NCBI GenBank assembly: GCA_021802645.1
Contig: JAJZRO010000016.1
Span: forward strand, 1-54,702
Direction of reading: 5' to 3'
Source: Deltaproteobacteria bacterium
GTDB taxonomy: Bacteria; Desulfobacterota; Desulfobulbia; Desulfobulbales; Desulfurivibrionaceae
DNA: 54,702 nt
Made by a program: the position numbers and the translations under genes. Below the pieces are notes generated by a model, which saw nothing but the letters and a program-made list of their open reading frames with translations, made no database searches and had not been told where the DNA came from. Of the stretch, positions 1 through 9,937 are shown one piece after another. Position 1 is the stretch's first letter, and each line of letters begins with the position of its first letter.

Positions 1-485
1 GAGGAGCAGGCAGCCACAACGGGCAACCGGACAAGAAAACCGCCTGGGTGGGAAGACATGGAAAGCACCTCTCCGGGATGGGGGAAGGGAAGCCATTGGT
101 GCCTTAAAACCAGGATATCTCCACTCCCCTCCAATTTTCAAAGAGAAAATGCAGGCTGCTCCCCGGACGCCACTCTTCCGGCCTGCCGCAATGGCTATCG
201 GCCGCTCTCCGGCACCATTACGACGACATCCGCCGGTGGAGGCCATTGTCCCCCATGTTGCCTGGTTGCCCCCCGTAAAGGCCCATCCCGGAAATGGCGC
301 CGCACGAAAAAGTATCGAAAAAAACGCGCCGCCATGGCGCAACCTCGCATTCATAGCTATAATGGAATTTGGTCCGCGATTTGGCCGCCGTAATATCGCC
401 TGCCAGCAGAGTGCCGGCCGCGCAACCACATCCAGGACGACAAACGACCCCGCCTGTTCCACCGCCTTCGGCACAAGGAGCCTCG
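1..485. other. Left-edge region without a supported gene
   Basis: No convincing gene was found. Several frames stay open here only because of the high GC content, and their translations are rich in Pro, Arg and Ser with no recognisable domain. One forward frame that is open from the window edge ends in a TAA at 108-110, so the C-terminus of an upstream gene could lie there, but the 36 visible residues match nothing I recognise. The stretch directly before 486 carries the ribosome binding site (AGGAG) of the thioredoxin gene. Confidence 0.4.
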
Positions 486-929
486 ATGGATTCACTCATT
501 GTCCAGTGCCCCGCCTGCGGCACCAAAAACAACATCCCCCTCGCCAAACAGCACCTGGCGCCCAAATGTGGACGCTGCAAAACGCGCCTCTCCCTTCAGG
601 GGCAAGCCCTGCCGGTGCCGTTGACCGACGGCAACTTCGCCGCGTTCGTCACCAGCGCCCCCCTGCCGGTGGTGGTGGATTGCTATTCCCCCACCTGCGG
701 ACCCTGCCGGATGCTGGCGCCGGTGATCGACCGCCTGGCCGGCCGCTATTGGGGGCGGGCCATCATGGCCAAACTCGACACCTCGCACAATCCGGCCACT
801 GCCGCCCATTATCAGATTCGCGGGGTGCCCACGCTGCTCTTTTTCAAGAATGGGCGCCTGGCCGACCAGCTGATCGGCGCCGCCGCGGAGGCGCATCTGG
901 CCCAACGGATCGAGGCCCTCTGCGACTGA
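486..929 (+). CDS. trxC: Thioredoxin 2-like protein with N-terminal zinc finger
   Basis: This is a 147-residue cytoplasmic thiol-disulfide reductant of the thioredoxin 2 type. An N-terminal zinc ribbon has Cys8, Cys11, Cys28 and Cys31 in two CxxC pairs. A thioredoxin fold follows with the redox site TCGPC (Cys71, Cys74), where the usual Trp before the first Cys is Thr. The cis-Pro motif GVPT is seen near residue 116. The ATG at 486 was chosen because AGGAG lies 6-10 bases upstream and the zinc finger starts right after it; an earlier in-frame start would add 39 residues without homology. The SNF2 gene begins 6 bases after the stop, so the two are probably co-transcribed. TrxC in other bacteria is linked to oxidative stress; that role here is inferred. 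Confidence 0.92.
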   Translation: MDSLIVQCPACGTKNNIPLAKQHLAPKCGRCKTRLSLQGQALPVPLTDGNFAAFVTSAPLPVVVDCYSPTCGPCRMLAPVIDRLAGRYWGRAIMAKLDTSHNPATAAHYQIRGVPTLLFFKNGRLADQLIGAAAEAHLAQRIEALCD

Positions 930-935
930 CGCCCC

Positions 936-3900
936 ATGTCTCCCCTCCGCCCCCAATCCGGCGCCGAACCGCGCCCGCCCGCGGTCTTGCCGGCATCTCC
1001 CCCGGCGCTCGACCACATCACCGACCAGTTGCGCCGGGCCATGGAAGCCAAAGACGTCGAGGCCTTCCACGCCGGTCTGCTGGCCTACTTCGAAGTGCCG
1101 ACTCCACCCCGCCCGCATCCGGTGGTAACCCTCTGCACCAGTCCCTTTGATCCGGCCTGGTTCGGGGAGCTGCCGCCGCAGATCCAGCTGTATGCCATGC
1201 GCGAGATCTGGAAGGAGCACCTGCTCGAGCTCAAGCCCCTCGACCCGCTCCGCGATTATCTTAAGCAACCCGGGCTGCTGGAACGGCTGCCGGCCGAGGC
1301 GCACCCCTCGCTGCTCTATTTCCGCCTCGCCATCCTGCTCGTCGAGGGCAACTTCAGGGCGGCACAAAAGGAAATCGCCTCCGGCGGAAAGACCCTCGAT
1401 GCCTTGGGCATCCGCGGCTGGCATGCCCTGGTGCAGGGCGAGCTGGCCACCGCCTTGACCGCCTTTGCCGCCGACCTCGCCCAGCTTCGCCAGAGCAACA
1501 AGGACCCGCGCGCTTACTTCACCGGCCTCGAAGGGGTGTTGTATCTGCTGGCCCTGCTGCAGGAAGACAACTTCGCCCATCTGCAACAGATTGCCGCCAT
1601 CATCGGCGACATCGAAGCGATCCAGCCGCACAGCCGTCTCCTGCCCCTCTACCGGGCGCTGGCCGCGGTGGTGGCACTGCTGGAAAACCGGGTGCATGAC
1701 GCCCGCACCATGCTGCAGGGCATCGATCCGACCCGGCTCGATGCCGTCGCCGCCCTCTTCTATGGTCTTGCCCGCTTCTGGCTCCACGGTTCGTTGCCGC
1801 AGACGCTCCAGCGATCGCTGCATGGTCTGGCCGAACGCGCCGTTACCGCCGGCCTGCACTGGCTTGCCCCGCAGTATGCGGCACTGTTGGCGACCGCCGA
1901 CAACAAGCCGCTCCCCCGCACCAAGAGCGCGCCCTGGCTGTTGATCGGGGTCGTCCAACCGCAGGAGCCGTGGCAACGCGCCCTCAAGGCGCTAGAAAAG
2001 AGCGGCCCCATCCTGGCCGCCACCGAACCGCGCATCCGCATGGCCTGGTGGTTCCGCCATGACGACGAAACCGGTGGGTTCGAGCTTTCGCCGAGGGTGC
2101 AGCAGCAGAACAGCCGGGGCGGCTGGAGCAAAGGCCGTCCCTTTTCGCTGGCCAAACTCCGGGACCCTGGCCGCTTCGCCTTTCTGGCCGAACAGGACAT
2201 GGCCATCTGCGCCGCCATCGTGAGCGAGGGCGAGGGTGGCGGCAAACGTTTTTGCATCGACAGCGAATTGGTCCTGCCGGCGCTCGTCGGCCATCCCCAT
2301 CTCTTCCTGGCCGAAGATCCCCGCCTCCAGGTCACCATCGAGGCCGGGGAACCGGAACTGGCCGTGGAGGAACACGACACGACCATCACCGTCCGCTTTG
2401 TCCCCTTTCCGGGCGAAGCCGAGGCCATCCTGCTGCGGCAAACCCTCACCCGCTACAAGGTGGTGCAACTCACCGAGGAGCACCGCCGGGTGGCAACGAT
2501 CATCGGCCCCCAGGGGCTACGGATTCCGCACGATGCCCGGGAAGAGTTGCTGGCCACCCTGGGCGGCATGGCCTCCTTCATGGCGGTCCATTCCTCCCTG
2601 GCCGGGGCCCCGGCCGGGGTCCAGACCCTGGCGCCGGACCAGCGCATCCGCGTCCACCTGCTGCCCTCGGGCAACGGACTCCGGGCCGGCCTCTATGTGC
2701 GGCCGCTGGGCAACGCTGGCCCCTATTTCAAGCCGGGCGAAGGTCCGACCACCGTGGCCGGCAGCCTTGGCGAGCAACGGGTGCAGAGCCGGCGCGACCT
2801 GGTGATGGAGGCGGAAAACGCCGACCAGGTCGAGACGGCCTGCCCCACCCTGGCTCGCCGCGAGAGCAGCGACCGCGAATGGTTCATCGAGCAGCCGGAG
2901 ACCTGCCTGGAACTCCTTGAAGAACTGCGCACCATAGGCGCCGCCGTGGTGGTGGAATGGCCGGAGGGCGAACGTTTTTCCGTCAGCCCGCCAGCGGGGC
3001 TCGATCAGCTCTATATCAATCTCCACAAGAAGCAGGACTGGTTCGAACTCGGCGGCCATCTCACCCTCGACGACAGCCTGGTGGTCGACATGCGCACCCT
3101 GCTGGAGCTGACCCAGGTGGCGGCCAGCCGTTTCATCCCCTTGGGCCAGGGCCATTTCCTCACCCTGAGCAATGAGCTGCGCAAACGGCTCGACGAGATC
3201 CGGACCTATGCCGAAGTGCGCCGCGGCGCGGTCCGCCTTCACCCGCTCGCCACCCTGGCTCTCAAAGACCTTGCCGCCTCGCCGGACCACTTCAAGGCCG
3301 ACCAGGCCTGGCAGCAACTGGTGCGCCGGGTGCGGGAAAGCGAGACCATGGAGCCGGAAGTGCCCTCCACCCTCCAGGCCGAACTGCGGGACTACCAGCT
3401 CGAAGGGTACCGCTGGCTGGCCCGACTGGCCCACCTCGGGGTCGGTGGCTGCCTGGCCGACGATATGGGGCTCGGCAAGACCATCCAGGCCCTGACCCTC
3501 ATCGTTGCCCGCGCCAAGGGCGGCCCCACCCTGGTGGTGGCCCCCACCTCGGTCTGCCTCAACTGGCAGCAGGAGGCCAACCGCTTCGCCCCCACCCTCA
3601 ACGTTGTCCAGTTCAGCGGCCGGCGGCGCCAGGAACTGCTCACCGACCTCCAGCCCTTCACGATGGTGGTCGCCAGCTACGGCCTGTTGCAGCAGGACGC
3701 CGAGGCCTTTGCCGCCGTCGATTGGCAGACTATCGTGCTTGACGAGGCGCAGGCGATCAAGAACTTCCTCACCAAGCGCTCCCGGGCCGCCATGGCGCTC
3801 AACGGGCGCTTCAAACTCCTCACCACCGGCACCCCTATCGAAAACCACCTCAGCGAACTGTGGAACCTCTTCCAGTTCATCAACCCCGGCCTGCTGGGGC

Positions 3901-4766
3901 CGCTCGACCAATTCAGCAAGCGCTTCATCGTGCCCATCGAGCGGGAGGAAAACCCCGAGGCCCGGCGCCGGCTCAAGAAGCTGGTGCAACCCTTCATCCT
4001 GCGCCGCCTCAAACCCCAGGTGCTGGAGGAGTTGCCGCCCCGCACCGAGATCACCCTGCAGGTCACCATGCATCGCCAGGAGGCCGCCCTCTACGAGGCA
4101 TTGCGGCAAAAGGCGGTGGCCCGGCTGCGCACCGGGCAGTCGGGGGGGCGCAACCGCCACCTGCAAATCCTCACCGAGATCATGAAGCTGCGCCGCGCCT
4201 GTTGCCACCCCCGCCTGGTGCTGCCCGCCACCGACATCGCCGGCTCCAAGCTCGAACTCTTCGGCAAGGTGGTGGCGGAGTTGCTGGAAAACCGCCACAA
4301 GGCCCTGGTCTTCAGCCAGTTCGTCGACCACCTGACCATCCTCCGCGAGTACCTCGACCAGCAGGGCATCCATTACCAGTACCTCGACGGCAAGACCCCG
4401 GCCTTGGCCCGGCAGAAGCGAGTGGCCTCCTTCCAGGCCGGCGAGGGCGATCTCTTTCTCATCAGCCTCAAGGCCGGCGGCATGGGGCTCAATCTCACCG
4501 CCGCCGACTACGTTATCCACATGGACCCGTGGTGGAACCCGGCGGTGGAGGACCAGGCCTCGGATCGAGCGCACCGCATCGGCCAGCAGCATCCGGTCAC
4601 CATCTACCGGTTCATCACCGCCGGCTCCATCGAAGAAAAGATCTGCGCCCTCCATGCCCGCAAACGGGAGCTGGCCGAGAGCCTGCTGGCCGGCACCGAG
4701 ATCAGCCGGACGATCTCGGCCGAAGAACTCTTCGCCCTGCTCACCGAAGAGCCGGAGGCCGCATGA
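936..4766 (+). CDS. SNF2-family DEAD/DEAH-box ATPase (helicase-like)
   Basis: This 1276-residue protein is a bacterial SNF2/RapA-type double-stranded DNA translocase. The motor occupies the last third: Walker A with DMGLGKT near residue 843, the DEAQ box (VLDEAQAIKN) near 935, TTGTPIEN (motif III), and a second RecA lobe ending in the QASDRAHRIGQ motif (motif VI) near residue 1210. The first roughly 800 residues are helical and alpha/beta segments that I cannot assign to a named domain; they may be a DNA- or protein-binding arm. No SWIM zinc finger is visible. The ATG at 936 lies 6 bases after the thioredoxin stop. mutY follows after 53 bases, which suggests a link to DNA repair or chromatin clearing, but this is inference from position only. 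Confidence 0.9.
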   Translation: MSPLRPQSGAEPRPPAVLPASPPALDHITDQLRRAMEAKDVEAFHAGLLAYFEVPTPPRPHPVVTLCTSPFDPAWFGELPPQIQLYAMREIWKEHLLELKPLDPLRDYLKQPGLLERLPAEAHPSLLYFRLAILLVEGNFRAAQKEIASGGKTLDALGIRGWHALVQGELATALTAFAADLAQLRQSNKDPRAYFTGLEGVLYLLALLQEDNFAHLQQIAAIIGDIEAIQPHSRLLPLYRALAAVVALLENRVHDARTMLQGIDPTRLDAVAALFYGLARFWLHGSLPQTLQRSLHGLAERAVTAGLHWLAPQYAALLATADNKPLPRTKSAPWLLIGVVQPQEPWQRALKALEKSGPILAATEPRIRMAWWFRHDDETGGFELSPRVQQQNSRGGWSKGRPFSLAKLRDPGRFAFLAEQDMAICAAIVSEGEGGGKRFCIDSELVLPALVGHPHLFLAEDPRLQVTIEAGEPELAVEEHDTTITVRFVPFPGEAEAILLRQTLTRYKVVQLTEEHRRVATIIGPQGLRIPHDAREELLATLGGMASFMAVHSSLAGAPAGVQTLAPDQRIRVHLLPSGNGLRAGLYVRPLGNAGPYFKPGEGPTTVAGSLGEQRVQSRRDLVMEAENADQVETACPTLARRESSDREWFIEQPETCLELLEELRTIGAAVVVEWPEGERFSVSPPAGLDQLYINLHKKQDWFELGGHLTLDDSLVVDMRTLLELTQVAASRFIPLGQGHFLTLSNELRKRLDEIRTYAEVRRGAVRLHPLATLALKDLAASPDHFKADQAWQQLVRRVRESETMEPEVPSTLQAELRDYQLEGYRWLARLAHLGVGGCLADDMGLGKTIQALTLIVARAKGGPTLVVAPTSVCLNWQQEANRFAPTLNVVQFSGRRRQELLTDLQPFTMVVASYGLLQQDAEAFAAVDWQTIVLDEAQAIKNFLTKRSRAAMALNGRFKLLTTGTPIENHLSELWNLFQFINPGLLGPLDQFSKRFIVPIEREENPEARRRLKKLVQPFILRRLKPQVLEELPPRTEITLQVTMHRQEAALYEALRQKAVARLRTGQSGGRNRHLQILTEIMKLRRACCHPRLVLPATDIAGSKLELFGKVVAELLENRHKALVFSQFVDHLTILREYLDQQGIHYQYLDGKTPALARQKRVASFQAGEGDLFLISLKAGGMGLNLTAADYVIHMDPWWNPAVEDQASDRAHRIGQQHPVTIYRFITAGSIEEKICALHARKRELAESLLAGTEISRTISAEELFALLTEEPEAA

Positions 4767-4819
4767 CCCCCTGGCTCGATGGCATCCCCTGCATCACCCT
4801 GTTGGGCTGACCTGCTGCC

Positions 4820-5920
4820 ATGACCGACGCCGAACTTCAAGACGCGCTCCTCGCCTGGTTTGCCGCCCACAGCCGCGAGCTGCCCTGGCGCCGGAGCTAT
4901 CTGCCCTACCATGTCTGGCTCTCGGAGATCATGCTCCAGCAGACCCAGATGGACCGAGTAATCGATTATTTCACCCGCTGGCTCGAACGCTTCCCCGACA
5001 TCGCCGCCCTGGCCGCGGCCAACGAGGAGGAGGTCCTGCGATACTGGGAAGGACTCGGCTACTATACCCGGGCCAGGAATCTGCACCGGGCCGCCCAGCA
5101 CGTGGTGGCTGCATACCACGGCACGCTGCCGACCGACCATGCGGCCCTGCTCCAACTGCCCGGCATCGGCCGCTACACCGCCGGCGCCATCATGAGCCTT
5201 GCCTTCAACGAGCCCTACCCGGTGGTGGATGCCAATGTCGAACGCCTCTTTGCCCGGCTCGACGACATCGACTCGCCGATCAAGGAGGCAGCCAACCAGC
5301 GCTTCCTGTGGCAGCGGGTGCGCGAGCTCATTCCCGTCGGGCAGGCGCGCTCATTCAACCAGGCGCTCATGGAACTGGGGGCGCTGGTCTGCACGCCGCG
5401 GAACCCTGATTGCCCGACCTGTCCGCTGCGGATGCGCTGCCGGGCTCTGCGCAGCCGTAGCGTGGAGCGCCGGCCGGTTACCAGGGACAAACGCCCCGTC
5501 GTCCGGATCGAGATGGTCACCGGCATCCTGATCCACCAGGGCAAAATCTTCATCCAGAAACGGCCGCCGACCGGGGTGTGGGCCAATCTGTGGGAATTTC
5601 CCGGCGGCCAGCTCGAACCAGACGAGAGCCCGGCAGAGGCGCTGATCCGCGAATACCGGGAAGAAACCGAGTGGGAGATCGAGGGGCTGGAAAAGCTGCG
5701 GGTGGTCCGCCACAGCTACACCCGCTACCGGGTGACGCTCCACGGCTACTGCTGCCGGTTGGCGCCCGGCAGCGGCCCGCCGGTGCTGCACGCGGCCCAG
5801 GAATACCGCTGGGTCGAACCTACGGCACTCGACCGCTTCGCCTTTCCCACCGGCCACCGGCAGCTCATCGAGACGGAAAAGGAACGACTCCGGCACCGAA
5901 CCGCAGCGCACCGACCATGA
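4820..5920 (+). CDS. mutY: A/G-specific adenine DNA glycosylase MutY
   Basis: MutY removes adenine mispaired with 8-oxoguanine in base excision repair. The 366-residue protein has the usual length and domain order. The catalytic Glu lies in SEIMLQQTQ (about residue 37). A helix-hairpin-helix LPGIGRYTAGAI is followed by the catalytic Asp in VVDANVERL. The 4Fe-4S site is C-x6-C-x2-C-x5-C near residues 194-210. The C-terminal NUDIX-like domain keeps the Nudix box (GGQLEPDESPAEALIREYRE), which recognises 8-oxoG in the family. It sits downstream of the thioredoxin and SNF2 genes on the same strand, probably in one transcript. The ATG at 4820 gives the canonical N-terminus. Confidence 0.97.
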   Translation: MTDAELQDALLAWFAAHSRELPWRRSYLPYHVWLSEIMLQQTQMDRVIDYFTRWLERFPDIAALAAANEEEVLRYWEGLGYYTRARNLHRAAQHVVAAYHGTLPTDHAALLQLPGIGRYTAGAIMSLAFNEPYPVVDANVERLFARLDDIDSPIKEAANQRFLWQRVRELIPVGQARSFNQALMELGALVCTPRNPDCPTCPLRMRCRALRSRSVERRPVTRDKRPVVRIEMVTGILIHQGKIFIQKRPPTGVWANLWEFPGGQLEPDESPAEALIREYREETEWEIEGLEKLRVVRHSYTRYRVTLHGYCCRLAPGSGPPVLHAAQEYRWVEPTALDRFAFPTGHRQLIETEKERLRHRTAAHRP

Positions 5921-6015
5921 GTTCCTGCCGCGAAAAGCCGATTGTCCACCCGCCCGCTTTACGGTAAATTGAAACAGGAAAAAGTGCCCCGCTGCACCCG
6001 GAACTGGCGACAACG

Positions 6016-6789
6016 GTGAGGCCCATGCGCAATCCCGGCATCCATATCGCTATCTATGCCCTGGCCGTGCTGTTCATGGCCAATCTCAATGCCGTGAGCG
6101 ACACCTTCCTCCACCCGCAACTCGCCTATTTCGACAAGGAGCATCTGCTGGTCGGCTTCATCTCCGGCCTCTTCACCGCCGTGCTGGGCGGTGCGCTCCT
6201 CCTCTATATCCGCAGGACCGATGCGGCGCTGAACAAGTTGAACCGCCTCAATGCCCGCCTGCGGGACCAGACCATCCGCGACGGCCTGACCGGCCTTTAC
6301 AACCACCGCCATTTTCAGGAAATGCTGCGCCATGAATTCCTGTTGGCCCGGCGTTATGACAGCGACCTCGCCTGCCTGATGCTTGACCTCGACCGTTTCA
6401 AGGAGGTCAACGACACCCACGGCCATCCCTTTGGCGACCACGTACTGGCCGGCACCGCCACCCTGATCCTGAACGAAACCCGCATCACCGATACGGTGGC
6501 GCGCTACGGCGGCGAGGAGTTTGCCATCCTGCTGCCGAGCACCGACCAGCAGGGGGCGTTGGCCATTGCCGAACGCATCCGCGCCAGGGCAGAGAATTAT
6601 CTGCACCGCCAGCAGGAAATCGCCCGCATCGTCACCATCAGCATCGGCCTCGCCACCTTGGCGGCCAACCGGCCGCGGCAACCCGAGGAGCTGCTCGCCC
6701 GTGCCGATCAGGCCCTCTATGAGGCCAAAACCGCCGGCCGCAACCGGGTGATGGTCGCCAGCCCCGATGCCACCCCGCCGGCAGCCTGA
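6016..6789 (+). CDS. Membrane-anchored diguanylate cyclase (GGDEF)
   Basis: This 257-residue enzyme should make cyclic di-GMP from GTP. Two hydrophobic helices near residues 9-27 and 49-68 anchor it in the inner membrane with a very short periplasmic loop. The GGDEF domain occupies about residues 85-250. Its active site reads GGEEF (RYGGEEFAIL), which is catalytically competent, and the inhibitory site RxxD is present as RITD five residues before it, so product feedback inhibition is expected. The GTG at 6016 and the ATG at 6025 are both possible starts; neither has a strong Shine-Dalgarno sequence. The sensory part is too short to suggest a ligand. Confidence 0.92.
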   Translation: MRPMRNPGIHIAIYALAVLFMANLNAVSDTFLHPQLAYFDKEHLLVGFISGLFTAVLGGALLLYIRRTDAALNKLNRLNARLRDQTIRDGLTGLYNHRHFQEMLRHEFLLARRYDSDLACLMLDLDRFKEVNDTHGHPFGDHVLAGTATLILNETRITDTVARYGGEEFAILLPSTDQQGALAIAERIRARAENYLHRQQEIARIVTISIGLATLAANRPRQPEELLARADQALYEAKTAGRNRVMVASPDATPPAA

Positions 6790-6852
6790 GCGCCCCGGCT
6801 TCGCCCCTTGCCCCCATTCGTTCTGGGAAGCAACCGCACCGCCGATTCATTT

Positions 6853-6881
6853 TTGCACTACCACGACTTTTTCGTTATAAG
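6853..6881 (+). promoter_or_regulatory. Candidate promoter with -10 TATAAG
   Basis: TATAAG at 6876-6881 matches the sigma-70 -10 box at five of six positions, with a weak TTGCAC at 6853-6858 and a 17-base spacer. Its predicted start point near 6888 would leave a leader of only about 6 bases before the ATG at 6895 and would exclude the GGGAGGG at 6881-6887. The box may therefore be fortuitous or give a near-leaderless transcript. Confidence 0.25.
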
Positions 6882-6894
6882 GGAGGGTAACGCC

Positions 6895-8649
6895 ATGGAA
6901 CTGCCGCGCCCTCCCCAATCCCATCCGCCGGTCCCGCCGCTTCCTTTGCTGATCCTGCTGGTGGTCGCCGGCGTCATCTTTGTCACCGAAGCGGCGGTGA
7001 TGCTCCTCATCCACCGGCTGTCCCTGGCGCCACCGGGTGAAATCCTGCTTGACGCGGCGCTCCTCACCCTCCTTCTCTTCCCGCCCCTCTACCTTTTCCT
7101 CTACAAACGCCTGGCGGAGCACCTGCGCACGTCCGAACGACGCTGTTACCAGGAGCTCTTTAAAAACGCCAACGATGCCATCTTCATCGTCGCCAATGAC
7201 CTTCGCTATGTGGATGCGAACAGGAAGGCGGTGGAACTCTTCGGCTTCAGCAAGGAGGAGTTGCAGCAGATGCGGGTCACCGACGTCATCCCGCCGGAGC
7301 AACAGCCGCGCACCGAGGCGCACCTCAAGAACCTGCACGCCAACGGACACGCCCACCACTTCATCGGCAGACAACGTACCAAGGATGGCCGCTGGCTTGA
7401 CGTCGAGGTCAGCTCCTCGGCAATCGTCGAGGATGGACAAGTCGTGGGCTCGCGGGAGATCGTCCGCGACATCACCGAACGCAAACGCATTGAAGAGCAA
7501 CTGCGCCAGGCCCAGAAAATGGAGGCGATCGGCACCCTGGCCGGCGGCATCGCCCACGACTTCAACAACATCCTCTATGCCATCCGCGGCTACACCGAAC
7601 TCTCCCTGGCCGAAACGCCTCAAGAGAGCCAGCTCGCCGAAAACCTGCGCGAGATCCGCCGTTCGACCAAGCGCGCCGCCGATCTGGTCAAGCAGATCCT
7701 CACCTTCAGCCGGAAAGGGGCCGAGGAGAAGCAACCGCTCGGCCTGGAACCGGTAGTCAAGGAGGCGCTCAATCTTATCCGGAAAACGCTGCCGACCACC
7801 ATCGACATCCGCCAGGACATCGCCGCCGGCTGTCGGCCGATCATGGCCGATCTCACCCAGATCCACCAGGTGATCATCAATCTTTGCGCCAATGCGGCGG
7901 ACGCCATGGAAAGCGGTGGCGTGCTCACCGTGCACCTCAGAGAGGTGGTGGTGGCTCCCGAACTCGCCCGGCAGATCGAGGGCCTCCAGGCCGGCGACTA
8001 CCTCCGCCTTTCGGTGGCCGATACCGGCCACGGCATGGACCAGGCCACCTTGGCGCGCATCTTCGAGCCTTATTTCACCACCAAAGGGCCGGGCAAGGGC
8101 ACCGGCCTGGGGCTGGCCACGGTGCATGGCATCGTTTGCAGTCACCAGGGCGCCATTGCCCTCAACAGCGCACCCGGCCAGGGAACCACCTTCGATCTGT
8201 ACTTCCCGGCCCTGACACGCGACCAGGCCGTGAACGCCGGCCAGGATCAGGAACCCACCCTGCCTCGGATTTCCGGCCATATCCTGCTGGTGGACGACGA
8301 GGAGACCATCGTCCGCATCGCCCAACGGGGCCTGGAACGGCTCGGCTGTCGGGTGACCGCCTTCACCAGCAGCACCGCGGCCCTGAAGGCCTTCCTGCAG
8401 GCGCCCTTCTCCTTCGACGCGGTGCTCACCGACCAGACCATGCCCACCCTCACCGGTCTCGAATTGGCCCGCCAGATGAGAGAATGCCGGCCCGACCTCC
8501 CGATCATCCTCACCACCGGCTACAGCACAGCACCTTACGAAGAACAGGCCAAGGCCGCCGGCATCCGCGCCTTCCTGATGAAACCGATTTCGCTGGAGGA
8601 ATTAGGGAAGACGTTCCGGGCGGCGTTGCCCCCTGCCGGACAGGAATAA
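6895..8649 (+). CDS. Hybrid sensor histidine kinase (2 TM, PAS, HisKA, HATPase, REC)
   Basis: This 584-residue protein begins with two membrane helices (about 17-40 and 52-74) that leave almost no periplasmic loop, so sensing probably happens in the membrane or in the cytoplasmic PAS domain (about 82-203). The phospho-accepting His is H221 in [11 protein letters not shown]. The ATP-binding domain shows [10 protein letters not shown] (N box), DTGHGMD (G1) and [11 protein letters not shown] (G2). A C-terminal receiver holds phospho-acceptor D513 in LTDQTMP. The ATG at 6895 has GGGAGGG 7 bases upstream; a TTG 87 bases earlier would add residues without a fold. No separate cognate regulator is adjacent on this strand; the convergent kinase follows at 9937. 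Confidence 0.93.
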   Translation: MELPRPPQSHPPVPPLPLLILLVVAGVIFVTEAAVMLLIHRLSLAPPGEILLDAALLTLLLFPPLYLFLYKRLAEHLRTSERRCYQELFKNANDAIFIVANDLRYVDANRKAVELFGFSKEELQQMRVTDVIPPEQQPRTEAHLKNLHANGHAHHFIGRQRTKDGRWLDVEVSSSAIVEDGQVVGSREIVRDITERKRIEEQLRQAQKMEAIGTLAGGIAHDFNNILYAIRGYTELSLAETPQESQLAENLREIRRSTKRAADLVKQILTFSRKGAEEKQPLGLEPVVKEALNLIRKTLPTTIDIRQDIAAGCRPIMADLTQIHQVIINLCANAADAMESGGVLTVHLREVVVAPELARQIEGLQAGDYLRLSVADTGHGMDQATLARIFEPYFTTKGPGKGTGLGLATVHGIVCSHQGAIALNSAPGQGTTFDLYFPALTRDQAVNAGQDQEPTLPRISGHILLVDDEETIVRIAQRGLERLGCRVTAFTSSTAALKAFLQAPFSFDAVLTDQTMPTLTGLELARQMRECRPDLPIILTTGYSTAPYEEQAKAAGIRAFLMKPISLEELGKTFRAALPPAGQE

Positions 8650-8689
8650 TCCGCGCCGCCATTGCCGCGCCGGTTCGGGACGGCACCTC

Positions 8690-8790
8690 ATTCCGATTTT
8701 CAAATCAAAAGGGGAACGCGAAGGCCTTTTGTGCGGCAACGAGACAACAGTACCGCCAGTACGGCAAGAAGCCACGCAGCGCGTTGAACC
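8690..8790 (+). repeat. Dispersed intergenic element, copy 1
   Basis: This stretch resembles the complement of 17186-17280. Both start with ATTCCG, continue with CAAATCAAAA, a variable base and GGGAACGCGAAGGC, and later share CGAGACA, GTACGGC and a CGCAG-containing tail. The sense orientation is the same as the kinase gene that ends 40 bases upstream, so the element would be in the 3' part of that transcript. Copy 1 is the more diverged or differently indelled of the two in its middle part. It does not look like an insertion sequence or a Rho-independent terminator, because no long hairpin or T-run is present. Its function is unknown. Confidence 0.7.
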
Positions 8791-8836
8791 GGCAGCAGCG
8801 AAACGGCGAAGTTATCCGGATGATGTGGAATTGGAC

Positions 8837-9937
8837 TCAGGAAGAAAAGGGGGAATCGTCGCAGGAGGAGAGCCCGATGGTCACCACCGTGCCCTCGCCC
8901 TCCCGGCTTTCGAGGGAAAAGGTGCCGCCGGGATGCTCGTTGATGATGCGTTTCGAGATGCAGAGACCGAGTCCGGTACCATGCTCCTTGGTGGTGAAAA
9001 AGGGGGAAAAGACACGCTTCTGGATCTCGGCCGGGATGCCCTCGCCGCCATCGGCCACCAGCACCTCGACCCGCCCCGCCTCGTGCCGGGTGCTGATGGT
9101 GATGGTGCCGCCGTCGGGCAGCGCCTCCAGGCTGTTCTTGATCAGGTTCAGAAAGACCTGCTTCAATTTCTCCCGATCGGCCCAGGCCCGGGTCGCTTCC
9201 GGCCTCACCGCAGACTTGATGTTCACCCTCCGGCTGCCGGCCTCCTCCTCCACCAGGGCCACGACCTCGGCGACCAGCGAGGCCAGGTCGACATCCTCGA
9301 CAAAGAGTTGCTGCGGCCGATAGAGATCTCTGAGCCCTGCCAGCATCCGCTCCAGCCTTGCCACCTCTTCGGCGATGATCTGGAGTTTGGCGCGATCCCG
9401 TTCATTTTTCAGCTTGCCGAAGAGCTGCCGCGCAAAACCGCCGATCATGATGAGGGGGTTCTTGATCTCGTGGGTGATTTCCGCCAGGGCCTGACCAAGC
9501 ATGGCCAGCCGTTCCGACTGGAGCACCTGGCGCTCCAGGGCCTTATGCGCGGTAAGATCGCGGACGATGCCGGTGAAAAAGAGTTGCCCACCGACTTCGG
9601 CGACCGAGAAGGAGATGGAGGCGGGAAAGGTCTCGCCACTCTTGCGGGCAACGGCCAGTTCCGTCTCATGACCGATCAGGGTGGGACGCCGTGTGTCGAG
9701 GTAACGCTCCAGCGCCTCCCGATGGCTGTCCGCGCACATGGGAGAGAGCAGGAGGTCGAGTTCTTGCCCCAGCACCTCTTCCCGCCGGTACCCGAAGATC
9801 CGTTCCGCCGCCTTGTTGAACAACACGACCCGCGAATGCTGGTCGATGGTCACAAAGGCCTCGTTGGTGTTCTCCACCGCACCGCGGAGCACCTCGAAAT
9901 GGTTCCCCGGGCTGTCGAATACCGCCCCGTTTTCCAT
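8837..9937 (-). CDS. PAS-domain sensor histidine kinase (soluble)
   Basis: This 366-residue protein has no membrane segment. A PAS domain (about residues 17-130, NTNEAFVTIDQHSRVVLFNK) is followed by a dimerisation/phosphoacceptor helix with H156 in ITHEIKNPL. The HATPase domain shows NLIKNSLEAL, DGGEGIP and GTGLGLCISKRI. The sequence is of the NtrB/AtoS-like HEIKNP class, which often pairs with NtrC-type regulators, but none is next to it. The ATG at 9937 (MENGAV) is preceded by a GGGGGC-rich patch; an alternative ATG lies 30 bases upstream. The gene is convergent with the hybrid kinase at 6895-8649; dispersed repeat copy 1 lies between their ends. Confidence 0.9.
   Translation of the reverse strand: MENGAVFDSPGNHFEVLRGAVENTNEAFVTIDQHSRVVLFNKAAERIFGYRREEVLGQELDLLLSPMCADSHREALERYLDTRRPTLIGHETELAVARKSGETFPASISFSVAEVGGQLFFTGIVRDLTAHKALERQVLQSERLAMLGQALAEITHEIKNPLIMIGGFARQLFGKLKNERDRAKLQIIAEEVARLERMLAGLRDLYRPQQLFVEDVDLASLVAEVVALVEEEAGSRRVNIKSAVRPEATRAWADREKLKQVFLNLIKNSLEALPDGGTITISTRHEAGRVEVLVADGGEGIPAEIQKRVFSPFFTTKEHGTGLGLCISKRIINEHPGGTFSLESREGEGTVVTIGLSSCDDSPFSS

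Noticed and set aside
58-393. Open frames at the left edge
   Set aside because: They are arginine- and proline-rich, overlap each other in several frames and have no ribosome binding site or homology.
2517-4655. A 712-codon open frame opposite the SNF2 gene
   Set aside because: It is the antisense shadow of the SNF2 motor, rich in Gly, Glu, Gln and His with no domain; the sense frame has all motifs.
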